From positions 35,186,538 to 35,250,537 of the forward strand of contig CAIIXF020000007.1 of assembly GCA_903813345.2 (NCBI GenBank): a DNA stretch of 64,000 nucleotides, in the 5' to 3' direction. The notes under the pieces are model-generated. The model was not told where the DNA came from. It saw only the letters and a program-made list of their open reading frames with translations, and did not search any database. The position numbers and the translations under genes were made by a program. Source of the DNA: Owenia fusiformis (Eukaryota; Annelida; Polychaeta; Sabellida; Oweniidae). Position 1 is the first letter of the stretch, and each line of letters starts with the position of its first letter. This document shows, in pieces, positions 32,869-45,199 of the stretch.

Positions 32869-33468
32869 AGCAGGATCCTTTTAATTGTGGAAATCAAACC
32901 CCACACATAGATCAAGTTGATTCTCTCTCGTGCCTTTTAATAAAGAAAATCTTTATGGAAATTCATTAAAATGCCATACAATCAGGTGCATGGTAAATCC
33001 ATGGATTCAATATCCTATGATAAATGACGAAGATGACAATAAACTAGCGACAATTATAGTGCATGTTTTAACGAGGAGTGGTAAACCTTGTATTTATAAC
33101 GATTGACGATGATTGATTGTCCCTTTATTGAAACGGAAACGTATATTCCTCGCAAAGAGGTCTAATTGTTTTTTTCACTTGATGACACAACTGTGACAGT
33201 GTATGCATTGGCTGGCCATAAGGAGAGGGGAAGGACATGTGACGGTAAAACTTCCCAGTAAGTTGAACATGTTTTAAGGAATCATGTGATCGGCGAAAGG
33301 AAGCGGAGAATGGCAAACATCCAAAAGTATAATTTTCATCATATTATTTACTTTTTCCTAAAAAGCACACTCCCTCCAAGGTTTTGGCAACCCTGAACCC
33401 GCCCTCTTTTTGGATGCGTGTTAAATGCGGTTTATGTTTGTTTTATTTTTGTATCTGCATAACATGTA
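32869..33468. other. region without identified gene
   Basis: No supported feature. Confidence 0.45.
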
Positions 33469-34407
33469 CAGGGTGGTCATATAAATGGAAACCATGTCTT
33501 TTCCCCACATCTTTGTCATTTAAAAAATGACTCCCTGATATTATACACATTTGTAAATCATTAAATTTCCTACCACCCTACAATATTTAATGACCGTGAC
33601 TGGACTTATAGTCACAAATTTACAGCACTTTGAACAACATACCTTGGGTTTGGCTATCATTGCGCTTTAGGCAAACCTGCACAGTTGTCAATGACCAAAA
33701 TGCATCTTTTAGCAGGTATGGCCTGAATGATACAAATGATCTCACTTTTGAGGTCTGCAATAACCCAAATGCGAGTAGAAATAATCTTGATTTATGTCAT
33801 TAAAAATTCAAAATTCAGTCAAAGTAATATCATATTTGAAATCTACATGTAATATAAAATTACATCTAGAAATGTGGTTTTAAAAAGTGTTTATCAACTT
33901 TGAAAAATTAATTTCTTTGAAAATGTGACTTTTAGCTCGGGGAGATTCCCCATAGATCCCATGCTATAAAATCACAAAAAAATGAAATATCTTTTCTTTT
34001 AGTAGACAGATAATATTTTGCTTTACTGGACATATTTTCATTAGTATAAGAATCAGACACATAAGGGTTACATGAAAATTGAGCTACTTAAATTGATAAT
34101 ATATTATTCAAGTTTAAGGGAACTTTCTTATATACCTGCCATGTTAATTGACCCGAATCAGTCACCTGGTGGTGAAACTGGTAACTACCCACTCCCATTT
34201 GGGTAATTGTCCTGAGGTCATTCTTATACACTCTATATCTGCCATATCCCCATAGGTAGGGACATTTTGGACGACATGTGCAGGTTTCCCGACAGCTCAA
34301 TTTGTGGCCTCCGAGAATGTACTTTAAAGTGCTGTAACACTGTGACTATCAATCTGATGGCCATGAAATAATAACTGTGTAAGGTTTCTAGTTTTTTGAG
34401 CACCCTG
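33469..34407. mobile_element. mariner-type element, 939 bp
   Basis: CAGGGTGGTCATATAAATGG at the left and, in reverse, CAGGGTGCTCAAAAAACTAG at the right, flanked by TA. A second inverse match (ATAGTCACA...TTACAGCACTTT) extends the repeats to about 33640 and 34318. A minus-strand 70-codon ORF at 34088-34300 inside is not recognisable as transposase. Confidence 0.7.
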
Positions 34408-34440
34408 TATTAACATGCAAAATGTCACTAACTGCTATTT

Positions 34441-37397
34441 CACGGGTTGTATCCAAAGCCCCGTTATAATTGAGAGATCGCGAGCAAGTTCCCGCTGAAA
34501 TCACGAGCAAAGTCCTTTTTATTTAATTCATCTGGAAATATGGACCAAAAAGGTAAGAATACGCATTACTGTTCTTTGATACTTTAGGTATACTTTCAGA
34601 ACAGGTATATCTTCACAAACAATGACATGAAAGATAACTATTTTTACTGGCATGGAAGAAACGGGCGTCAATATGCACGTTTGCATAATTTACTGTTAAC
34701 ATATTACTTTTATGGTTAAAATAGAGACAAGAACTACGATATACATACCTCATTATGAAAATTGGACCAACATTGTATGTATTGATAAGTTTGTTTTCAA
34801 AATCATCCACTGTGGGGGGTGAAATACATCATTGAAGGTGTGCCAGTGGCCCCGCTGAAATTATGAGGAAGCCCCGCTGAAAACATGAGGAGGTCCCGCT
34901 GAAAACAGGAGCAGATATCACGAGTACCCGCTTCGATCACGAGGAAAGCTCATTACTATTACATAAAATATTGAGGTTCTTCAAATAAACGTACACGAAA
35001 GACCAAGTTAAGTATTTCTAATAGCCTAATTACTGTATATATACTGTTTCATTCTAGGGCCAGGTTTCTAATGTTTCCATTCCAACTTCAAGCCACCAGA
35101 GATTTCGTCAAACATTTTATAGAGTTACATCCATATCAAAATGTATAGGAGAAAGGTGGATATCATTTCAAGAATGAACTTAATTGAAGCCTGAGGTTCA
35201 GGGTAATGAGTCTTGTATTAAACAAAGACACCCCAAGTTGCAAGAAGATGAAATTTAGAGAGAAATGAGAACCACAAAGTCTCCATGATAATTCAGGTTC
35301 TACTTTTATAATTTAACAATAACATTTAACAATAACATTCAAGTTTTTGTTTTTAAATATTTATTAAAATAATGATGATTTGTACTCCATACCTGATAAT
35401 TTTCAGGGACATATCAACCGGGAATATATTCCATATCCGGGCAAAATTTTTTCGTATGTCCCGCTCAAACGAGGATCCGGGACATATAAATCGTATGTCC
35501 TGCATAAGCCATTTTCCTGGACATATTGTTACGTGGTAAACACGATACAAATATATGTCATATTCCACAATGAATATGGCATATTCACTTGTGGAGTATG
35601 ATAGATTCACCTGCGGTATATGGCATACTCACCTGCGGTGTAAGGCATATTCTGCAAGTGAGTATGACATATTCTGCGAGCATGGGGTATTTACTGAAAT
35701 CAATGTTTCACATATTCAATACGGAATATGCCATACTCACCTGCGGAATACGCCATATACCACAGCTGAATATGGCATATACACCCGTATCACAAATACC
35801 ACGCAACCATGAATATATGCCATATTCCGCGTAACACATACGATGTTACGCGGAGTATGGCATACATTTATGGTTGCGTGTTATTTGTGATACGGTTATA
35901 CAGTATATGCCATACTCACCTGCAGTTTATGGCATATTCCGCAGGTGAGTATGCGATATTGCGCCGTGAATATGCGATACATTGATTTCAGTGAATACCT
36001 GATAGTCACCTGCAGAATATGTCATACTCACTTGCCGAATATGTCATATACCGCAGGTGAAAATGACACAATGATTTCCCGTTTGTTCAATCAATGCAAT
36101 TGACAATTGCGTACTTCTGTATCGTGTTCTCATTGCTTAGTGGGTATGCAATATACTGCAGCTGAATCTGTCATACACCGCAAGTGAATATGCCATATTT
36201 ATTGCAGAATATGACACATATTTGCATCATGTTTTCCGCGTAACACGTGCGTTTAACATAACCTACGATTAATTGTTAATGATGAAATTATTTGATTATT
36301 ATTATTTCGGACTCATAATCGGATGATGTACTCCTTTGTTACTTACATCTAGCAGTTGATCCATAAATTGCCTTTTCAAACGTGTGCGCCATTGGTGCTG
36401 AATCCTCTAAGGTAGTAATATACTGAACTACAGTATAATGTAACTTCAGTGAAATATAAATATATATTGCATACAAAGAAGAACGAGTTCTTTGAAACTT
36501 GTCAAAAGTCGTGGAATGGATTTAAATCTTCTCTTGGTAAATTTCTCGATGGAGTCAGGTCGAAATACATTAAAGGAATATTCCTTGCCAAACCATCTCT
36601 CTCCTCATATGGTAGCTATAACCATATATATGCTTGCCATGTTTAGCAAAACACGCAAACATGTTTTGATATGGTCAAATTTGATCACTTAGAAATATGA
36701 TGCTCAATTCCAGTAAGCTGCCATCTTTTACAATTTCACACAGGAAGTGATGTCATCGACTCTCAACTTTGTATATAGCATTAGGTGAGGATCTATTAAG
36801 AATATCAACAATTAATATATTTATTACGTTGGCTACAGTCGTGGCAGATTTGCAAAGTCAAATTGGTCTTCACTCCATTTTAGAGAGCCACTTGTTCCTG
36901 ATTTCAGCGGGACCTCCTCATGTTTTCAGCGGGGCCTCCTCATGTTTTCAGCGGGATCTTTAGTTTATTGCTCATGGTAGAAGCGGGGCCTCAAGGGATA
37001 TGCTAAGATTGAAATATATAATTTTTTGTGAAACTTTAGGAAGTGAAACTCACAATACCTTCATTTCATATTACTATGACCATTTCAACTGAAGGGCAAT
37101 GACCTTCTTCAGCTATAAAATATAGAAATATATAGATAAAGATTCAAGATGATACATTCTCTCTCCAATTATCGAATAACAAAACTCAGAACATCAGCTC
37201 GTGATCCTTTTTTGCAGAAGTTGCTTTTTAGTATCAATACCATGTAATAATTGAGTAAAATTAAATGAAAACGCTTTTTATAACATACAATTTAAGTAAA
37301 CAAAAGATAACCCTTCTTTTCTTTTAATTGCTCGCGATTTCAGCGGGTATTTGCTCGCGACTTCTAAATCATAGCGGGGCTTTAGATACTACCCGTG
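34441..37397. mobile_element. 2.96-kb TIR element with 5-bp target duplication and subterminal repeats
   Basis: The first 68 bp (CACGGGTTGTATCCAAAGCC...) match the reverse of the last 68 bp (CACGGGTAGTATCTAAAGCC...) at about 85%. TATTT flanks both ends (34436-34440, 37398-37402). Motifs of the form CCCGCTGAAAACATGAGGAG occur several times near each end in opposite orientation, like transposase-binding subterminal repeats. No transposase was found. Neither the CACGGG terminus nor the 5-bp duplication fits a superfamily I can name with confidence. Confidence 0.8.
35529..36249. repeat. giant palindrome of about 720 bp
   Basis: The sequence reads as its own reverse complement around about 35841, where CCGCGTAACAC meets GTTACGCGG. 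The left arm is about 310 bp and the right about 410 bp, the right carrying an extra block near 36065-36150. GTTACGTGG/CCGCGTAAC also closes the outer ends. The arms are built from recurring CATACTCACCTGCGG / CCGCAGGTGAGTATG motifs in alternating orientation. It lies inside the 34441-37397 element. Confidence 0.85.
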
Positions 37398-38875
37398 TAT
37401 TTGTTCAGACGCCGAACGCTGTAACCTAGACGCCGACCGCCGAACCCCAGCCACAGAAAAGTTGGAGACTATAACAATATGTCACCACTTCTGGTGGTGA
37501 CAAAAATACTATTTAGGCAGAAAATATAACTTGGTTTTACATTTAATACTTCCAATGTCTCAATCTTCTTCCTGTGTGAATTCGGCAACTACAATTGCTC
37601 TAAAATTGTTAATTTTATGTAAACCATTTCTAGATTTATTTAACCCAAAATTGAAGGTGTTCAACGTTAACACTGTCTTTCAAGAAATGTATTATTGAAA
37701 TAGTATGATTTTAAAGTACCAATATTTTTTAAAGTCTAATAAATGTGTATTATCCAATTTAAAGGGGCATGGGAAAATAGCTACGTTGATTAGCGTGTTT
37801 ATTTCAGATGACTCCATTGAGAACGGGAGATATGAGTGTACTTTTCCAAAACAACGTATGACATGAAATACAAAAAATCAAGTGTTTCAAACACAGTGAA
37901 AAATCTTTAACTTTTCTAAAAAGATGTCGATAACTATTGTGAGAAATCAGTTTTTGAAGAGATATGATACGTTTCAGCACTGGTTTGTAAATTGATAACG
38001 CCCGGTTTCACTAATGCTTTTTGCCCAAGAGATTAAGACAGGCAGGTTATTTACTGGAATCACCAAAAGTGTCCAGATTACCAGTTGCTCGCATTTCAAG
38101 GTATTTCAATATGGAAGTGTCTATCGTAGATTAAAAAATAGGACCGAAATATGGTTCACAATTAATAGTACCCCGGCTACCGACACATGTCCACTAAATA
38201 TGGTTTCGCACACACACACAGAAATACGAATGGTCACGCAGAGGATGTTGCATTTGACAGAAGTCTGTCTACAATCGACATAAAAGTCATATCTAGCTCT
38301 TTAATCTCTCTAATCTTGACCCCTGACTTTTAGACTGACCTTGGCCTTTGATATGATGGGAGGCTGATCTGACTCAACTTTAATTATAAGACAGTCTTTT
38401 TACGCTTTAAAACACACATGCAATGACATATTTATGCCACCATCATAATCTGTCCATGGCCAAGGGTACACTTACAATACTTCCCATCGAAGACAGTTTT
38501 GAGACTATTTGACGTCATCCGATAAAAGCCTACCAATGTATCAATGAAAATTTCTCTCCAGCTGAAAAGCCTCATAATTGTATGTTTATCTCAAATATTA
38601 TGAACAAAAATGTGTATATTGTCCATGTCGTATAAACCCTTTAGGAGCCAGTTTATGGATTTTTGCTCATGTTTTCTATAAACTCCCTCCATCAATATAT
38701 GCCATCTATATATTTCTGCTTTTTCTATTTATTCTGAAAATGCAAAGTATTAGAAAGTGAGATGATACTGCCATCTATCTTATTTTCCATGTTAGATTTT
38801 TCATATTGTAATTATACAGTTCGGGAGAATTGACTGCAAAACACATTTTCCATTACGCAAATTCAGAGTAAGGTA
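37398..38875. other. region without identified gene
   Basis: A short CG-rich direct repeat (GACGCCGAACGC / GACGCCGACCGC) follows the element at about 37409-37445, and a short CA run sits near 38210. Nothing else is supported. Confidence 0.4.
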
Positions 38876-39033
38876 GCATTCGTGAATTCAGCTGGCGGCT
38901 GATGTTTTGGCCAACTCATTTGAATATGAATGGAATAGTGACAGGTACTATATATTTACTATTTATTTAAATGAGTTGGTGATGAAAAGGTAGGTTTAAC
39001 CGTCAGCCGGCATTTGAATTAGCGAATGCTAGC
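38876..39033. mobile_element. 158-bp hairpin MITE
   Basis: GCATTCGTGAATTCAGCTGG at the left faces GCATTCGCTAATTCAAATGC in reverse at the right, and CCAACTCATTT is mirrored further in. TAAGGTA occurs just outside both ends (38869-38875, 39034-39040), a possible 7-bp target duplication. Confidence 0.6.
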
Positions 39034-39039
39034 TAAGGT

Positions 39040-39490
39040 AGACATAGTTTAACAAATAATCCGACTCATTATAGGCAGGCAGAGTTATTAAGAAGGGTCG
39101 GGTCCAAAAACTAACAAAACCAAAAATGGGCCCAAATTTGAAATTTCAGGCCCATTTTCTTGATAATGTGGCCTTAAATTAAAAACAAGGCCCAAAACGC
39201 CCAAAACTATCTGGCTCAGAGATTAATGAATAATCTTCCTATTAAGACATTTTAAAAAACTATCTGACTGATTATGGAAGGCAAAGTATAATAAATAATC
39301 TTGCTAGTTATGATGTGGCAGACCTTATATAAACTTTCTGGCTCAGAGATTAATGAATAATCTTGCTATTAAGGTAGGCATTTTAAAAATCTATCTGACT
39401 GATTAAGGAAGGCAGAGAATATTAAATAATGTTGCTTTGTAAGGTTGGCAGAGTTTAATGAATTATCTGGCTAATTAAGGTAGGGCAAGG
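39040..39490. repeat. degenerate tandem repeat plus GGGCCC-rich fragment
   Basis: From about 39210, blocks such as TCTGGCTCAGAGATTAATGA and AAGGAAGGCAGAG recur with a spacing near 45-50 bp and a possible higher order near 140 bp. Between 39095 and 39210, AAAATGGGCCCAAATTTG-like sequence resembles the interior of the hAT-like MITE at 52514-52724. Confidence 0.6.
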
Positions 39491-40382
39491 TTTTAGGAAT
39501 GACATACCTAATCTACCTGGCATTGAGGATATTCATTTTTATGAGTTTTATGGATGAGTTGAACCGTTCTCAGATATAAAGCTACGAGTGGTGATTGGTC
39601 TGCCATCTATGTTTAAAAAGCGAGGATTTTGTACAACTATATGAATACATGATGGATACAACATCCTACACTGCAACGAACAAATGTAAGACTGTGAAAT
39701 ATGCAGACATGTCACCATAAAAAGTCGCCTATAGTTTTTTAATGTGTCGTCCCCAATTTGCCTTGTGTCATAAATGAACATTAACTCATTCCCCCGAGCC
39801 AGAAGCTATAATGTAAACATCTTTATGGTTGGTATTGTTTTACTGCTATCCTGGTCACATTTATTACTGCCTACACCTTAACGAACATCTTTCCATCTTA
39901 CAGCCCCCTCAATATATTTGGTAACCCAGGCCTAATTCTCAAGTGGATGTCTAGGTCTGAACTCGATTTTTCCACAGTAACATGAGGTTGATGATTTGGG
40001 AAACACGATTTTTTAAATTACAAACAAGAATTGATATATGGTACGATAGGGATGCTGGGTTTAAAAAAACTTTCGAAGGGGTGTATTTCTCCGAGACATA
40101 TGTTCCACGATCCACCCATACCCCTATACAAGTATGCGCCGAATGAGAGAAATGTGTTAATGCTTGGCATCCTTGGTCCAAGGGTATTCCAATTTATTCC
40201 ATGAGATGGGGCAGTGAATGCCCGATCTTGAAGGATGGGCAATGGGGTAATTAGAGGCTTGAGCTGGTAAAAGACTTTAGTGTACCTGCTACATGATAAT
40301 AGCGTTATTTTAATTGTACGACGACAAATGCAATTGTGTTAAGTTGTACGTTGTTTCATGCAATGAGATACATTTATGAAAT
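39491..40382. other. region without identified gene
   Basis: No supported feature. Confidence 0.45.
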
Positions 40383-41004
40383 ACTTATAGTGTTGCGAGG
40401 TCTAGTGTAGTATAGTTTAGTGTACTGTGATTTCTACTTTAGTGTAGTATAGTGTAGTGTATAGTAGTATGGCGTGTTTTAGTATAGTGTAGTTTTGTGT
40501 AGTATAGTGTAGTGTATTGTAGTATGGCGTGTTTTAGTATAGTCTAGTTTTGTGAAGTGTAGTATAGTGTAGTGTATTGTAGTATGGCGTGTTTTAGTAT
40601 AGTGAAGTTTTGTGAAGTGTAGTATAGTGTAGTGTATTGTAGTATGGCGTGTTTTAGTATAGTTTAGTTTTGTGAAGTGTAGTATAGTGTAGTGTATTGT
40701 AGTATGGTGTGTTTTAGTTCAGTGAAGTTTTGTGAAGTGTAGTATAGTGTAGTGTATTGTAGTATGGCGTGTTTTAGTATAGTCTAGTTCTGTGAAGTGT
40801 AGTATAGTGTAGTGTATTGTAGTATGGTGTGTTTTAGTATAGTGAAGTTTTGTGAAGTGTAGTATAGTGTAGTGTATTGTAGTATGGCGTGTTTTAGTAT
40901 AGTCTAGTTCTGTGAAGTGTAGTATAGTGTGTATTGTAGTATGGCGTGTTTTAGTATAGTGTAGTCAGTTTGTGAAGTGTAGTATAGTGTAGTGTACGTG
41001 ATGA
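40383..41004. repeat. 60-bp higher-order minisatellite built from AGTRT pentamers
   Basis: Units of exactly 60 bp (AGTATAGTGTAGTGTATTGT onward) repeat about seven times from 40561, with a few variable bases and one shortened copy near 40921. Inside, AGTGT and AGTAT pentamers make up most of the unit, so a simple repeat has been amplified as a larger block. Confidence 0.92.
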
Positions 41005-42449
41005 AGCGCACGTTTAGTGTAATGAAGTGCATGTAGGACAACTTTTTTATGTAGGGCAACTTGGTTTAGAAAATAGAATAAGGTGTCAAATTGGTAAATG
41101 GGATGTGCTGTAGTGCACGGTGATCGTATAGCAGTTTGATGTACACGTAAGGAAAGAAACATGGATTTGACTTTTAGCTATTTCAGTTTCTTTTTGAAAA
41201 ACGTCCAGAAAATGGTAAAATTTCTCTTTTCCTATTTTATTGGAAAATTGCAAATCAGTCTTCAATCAAGCAAGACAATCAGCTAAATATGAAATGGAAT
41301 CAATGCTCTACTGTACGACCGTGACCTCATTGTAAAATATCTGAAATAGACAGAAGTCGGCGTTGTTCATAGCTGATTTCCCTTCGACTTGTAGAAATGT
41401 CATATTTTTAAATGGACACAAGAAAAACAGAAATACCCTCGACCACCGATTTGCAGCTAAAATCTATAATGATAACACATTTTTGCACTTAAATGGCAAA
41501 TAGTCCTATTTTAATGACAAACATTTAGCGAGGTAGCAAAAAGCTTTTGTTAGATGTGTTTCTTTTAACTTCTTTTAGCAATTGTTTACTTTTACTGGTT
41601 ACTTTGCCTGAAGAGAAATTCAGACTCAGAATCAATATTTCGGCATTAGTGTCTTACAAATAGGCCAAATCTTGTCATCTCAAAGGATTCCAATTGAAAT
41701 TATAAAATGCAGATTTACAATGCTTTCACATATTTATGTAAATAACTCAATGAGGATTGTTACAAAAATACGCATGAATATAGGATTTTTGGTACGCCAT
41801 TCAAGAAATCAATAAAAAATATATCGTTTTTGGCATAGGTGTAGACGAACTGGATTTATAGTGCACTCTTTTTATGGGTAGACCAGAGATGTGCGACAAG
41901 GGACTGTGAAGTGAGTGATATCATTTTAATTAAATTCCTCCTATCTTAGTACAATATATTATTATATAAAATGAATTCATTATATTTATATGCGATACAC
42001 AGTCATGCATAAATGCATTAACTTAGATTTGACAGTTGAACATTACTATTTTGAGAAACACCTTTTTAGTTCACGATTGAGTAAAATGTGACATACTTTG
42101 ATACATTACATTTTTTATATAATGTTTATTGTATCGTAATGTTCACTGCCCCCAACAAATGTTTTTGCAGTCTCCTATCTCTGGGTATTATATTTGAAAT
42201 CACGAGGGTTATATTTGTAGGCTGTGCTTAAAATCTGATTCTGCCTTTAATAAAGGTCATGATTTCGGATTGACCTAGACACGCGGTCAATAACCTGATA
42301 ATGACCTACCAAGAATAATGATTGGCCTTATCACCTTTTGAATAATATATTGATACATTTTTACACCCTGATCTCGATTCTAGTTCTTGAATAACCTTGA
42401 AAGGGTCGATCACACTGATATATTGCCTTGCATGGCCAAGGGATTACAA
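41005..42449. other. region without identified gene
   Basis: AT-rich; no supported feature. Confidence 0.45.
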
Positions 42450-42523
42450 TACTCTTTGCATTTGCTTTCGGCTTCTTAAAAGAGAGTTTCATCTGCACCC
42501 ATCCAGACTCTGCGCGCAGGGTA
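42450..42523 (+). mobile_element. micro-element copy A (about 75 bp)
   Basis: TACTCTTTGCATTTG to TGCGCGCAGGGTA, with CTTCTTAAAAGAGAGTTTCA inside. Same family as 55680-55762, 57303-57382 and 57607-57682. Confidence 0.65.
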
Positions 42524-42531
42524 GGATTACA

Positions 42532-42917
42532 CTATAATACCAGAGGGGGAGAAACACCAGGGTTCAAAGATGACATACGCTTATAATGTAAATCTGTATT
42601 GAGATGACACGGTCGCTGATTGGTCAAAAGTCGCCAAACAAATGACGTCATCAATGGCGGTTTCAAAATTTTCGAAATACGCTTCGAATAATATTATGTT
42701 CATTTCTGGCGTGTTAACCAATATCATAGCTTCTCATTTCACATCAAGATAAAGAAAGGTGTACGGAATATGCCTATATCAATTATAACATACCATCGAA
42801 GTGTAGTATTTGATAACTAGCCGATGAAAATTCGAACGAACGAAGGTGGTAAGCAAGAGAGGTAATTATGTCTGTCATCTTGAAACTCTGGGGCTTTCCC
42901 TCCTCTTATAATACTAT
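42532..42917. mobile_element. 386-bp MITE carrying CRE and CCAAT motifs
   Basis: TATAATACCAGAGGGGGAG...TTCAAAGATGACA faces its near-inverse TGTCATCTTGAAACTC...CTCCTCTTATAATA at the right, imperfect over about 45 bp. The interior contains ATGACGTCAT (a perfect CRE palindrome) and GATTGGTC (inverted CCAAT) near 42635-42655. Noncoding. Confidence 0.65.
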
Positions 42918-43849
42918 ATCATTATAACATCAAACTCAAGCATTGTACAGTGTTGCAAGACCCACACATTTCTAGATCGACTGTGACTACTAGTATATAG
43001 TAACCTCAAATATGATTTACATAGAACCTGCAGATCTTTTGCATTACAACATATAGTCAGTTATGTAGTTTTATCCTTATTAAACGTGATACAGGGTTTG
43101 CAATAAGTATAACACACACACCTAATAATGATATCGGACTACACATTTGTGTTTTCACACTTATTGGGGGAAGTGTACTGTGATGTCAAGTCAATTCAAA
43201 CCGATTATATGATTATTAGACTCTCAAAATGTGTTTCCTATGATTGCCAGTTGTGATGTATTACGCCAGATATGCTATCAAATAGAATATCCCGATGTTC
43301 TTCTAGATTACTACACCCGTAAAATACACTGCATCTTTGTGCTGCTGCGTCCATTTATCAGTGGTTAGCTTCCCGTCAATTTAACGACATTTGTGGCAGG
43401 TGTCGTAAACTTCGCCACCTTTGGGGCAAACAATTGCAGTAAATCTGTCAAGTTTTCAGGTAAGTTCAAATGCAGTGGCTTTTGCAGTGATAATCTCATT
43501 TTCACTAAACTATGCTAACTTGTTAAAACATAAAAAGGAATGGCGGTTTTCGAAGTTTCATAAGTGAATGGTTTGCAAACCAAAATAACAATTCGACTGA
43601 TGTTGTTCGAGATTGTGTGAGTATATTACAACATTTAATGTTTAATGTAATGTAATTTATCAATGCTGTATATTATTATAAAGAAACTTAAAACAGAAAT
43701 TTATTTTTTCAAAGGCGATGTGTATGCTGAAAAATAGGTTACATTGTAGATCAAAAGTTATTAAACGGATGCATTTATTTCATTCAACAATCGTTTTACA
43801 AATAGAGTTCAACATATAGCACACAAGACACTTCACAACATCGCTCAGC
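42918..43849. other. region without identified gene
   Basis: No supported feature. Confidence 0.45.
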
Positions 43850-44375
43850 ACTATAACAACATGACCTAGCACATTTGGATAAATCACCTCACACGTGGAC
43901 ATCACATATCGACATATCACATCACGAATGACCATAGCACATCACATATTATCATATCACATTACAGATGAACATAGCACATCACATATCGACATATCGC
44001 ATCATGAATGAACATAGCACATCACATACCAACATATCGCATCACGAATGAACGTAGCAAATCAAGCAAATCACATACTGACATAACACATCACGAATGA
44101 ACATAGCACATCGCATACCGACATACAGTGTACGCATCGTGAAAGAACATAGCACATCACATACTGAAATATTGCAACACAAATGAAAATAGAACATCTC
44201 ATACTGACACATCACATCACTAATGAACATAGCACATAATATATTGCAGCACGAATAAACATAGCACGTCATATATCACATGACAAATGAACATAATACA
44301 TCACATACCGATACATAGCACATCACATATTGACATATTGCACCACGATTGAACATTGCACATTACATCCGGACA
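43850..44375. repeat. about 40-bp minisatellite
   Basis: Units around GAACATAGCACATCACATAT plus CGACATATCGCATCACGAAT, with indels. It grades into the 20-bp array that follows and shares the GAACAT...ATCAC vocabulary, so the two may have a common origin. Confidence 0.85.
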
Positions 44376-44382
44376 TTTGTGA

Positions 44383-45199
44383 TGAACACATGATATCACA
44401 GCTGAATATATGATATCAAAATTGAACATTTGATATCACAGCTGAACATATGATATCACAACTGCACATTTAATATATCACGAATGAACATATGATATCA
44501 CAGCTGAACATATGATATCACAATTGAACATTTGATATCACAACTGAACATATGATTTCCAAACAGAACATATGATATCACAACCGAACTTATGATATCC
44601 CGACTGAACATATGATATCAAAACAGAACATATGCTATCACAACTGAATATATGGTATCACAACTGAACATATGATATTAAGGCTGAACATATGATATCA
44701 CAACTGACCATATGATATCACGGCTGAAAATATGATATCACGACCGATCATGTGATATCACGACTGAACATATGATATCACGACTGAGCATATGATATCA
44801 CGGCTGAACATATGATATCACAACTGACCATATGATATCAAAACAGAGCGTATGATATCACGACTGAACATATGATATCACAAATGACCATATGCTATCA
44901 CAACTGAACATATGGTATCACAACTGAACATATGATATCACGGCTGAACATACGATGTTTCAACTGACCATATGATATCACGGCTGAAAATATGATATCA
45001 CAAATGGACATATGATATCACGACTGAACATATGATATCACAGCCGATCATATGATATCACGGCTGGACATATGATATCACGATTGAACATATGATATCA
45101 CAACTGACCTTTTTCGATATCACGACTGAACATATGGTATCACAACTACACATATGATATCACAGCTGAACATATGATTTGACAGCTGAACATATGATC
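44383..45199. repeat. 20-bp minisatellite, about 40 copies
   Basis: Unit GAACATATGATATCACAACT with variable positions 17-20. Each unit carries CATATG and TGATATCA palindromes. Period is very regular, with a few 1-4 bp indels near 45110. Confidence 0.92.

Noticed and set aside
34088-34300. 70-codon minus-strand ORF with Cys-rich start
   Set aside because: It lies inside a mariner-type element, shows no transposase motif and has no splice or expression signal.
40383-45199. CRISPR-like arrays
   Set aside because: The repeats are contiguous without unique spacers, and the genome is animal.
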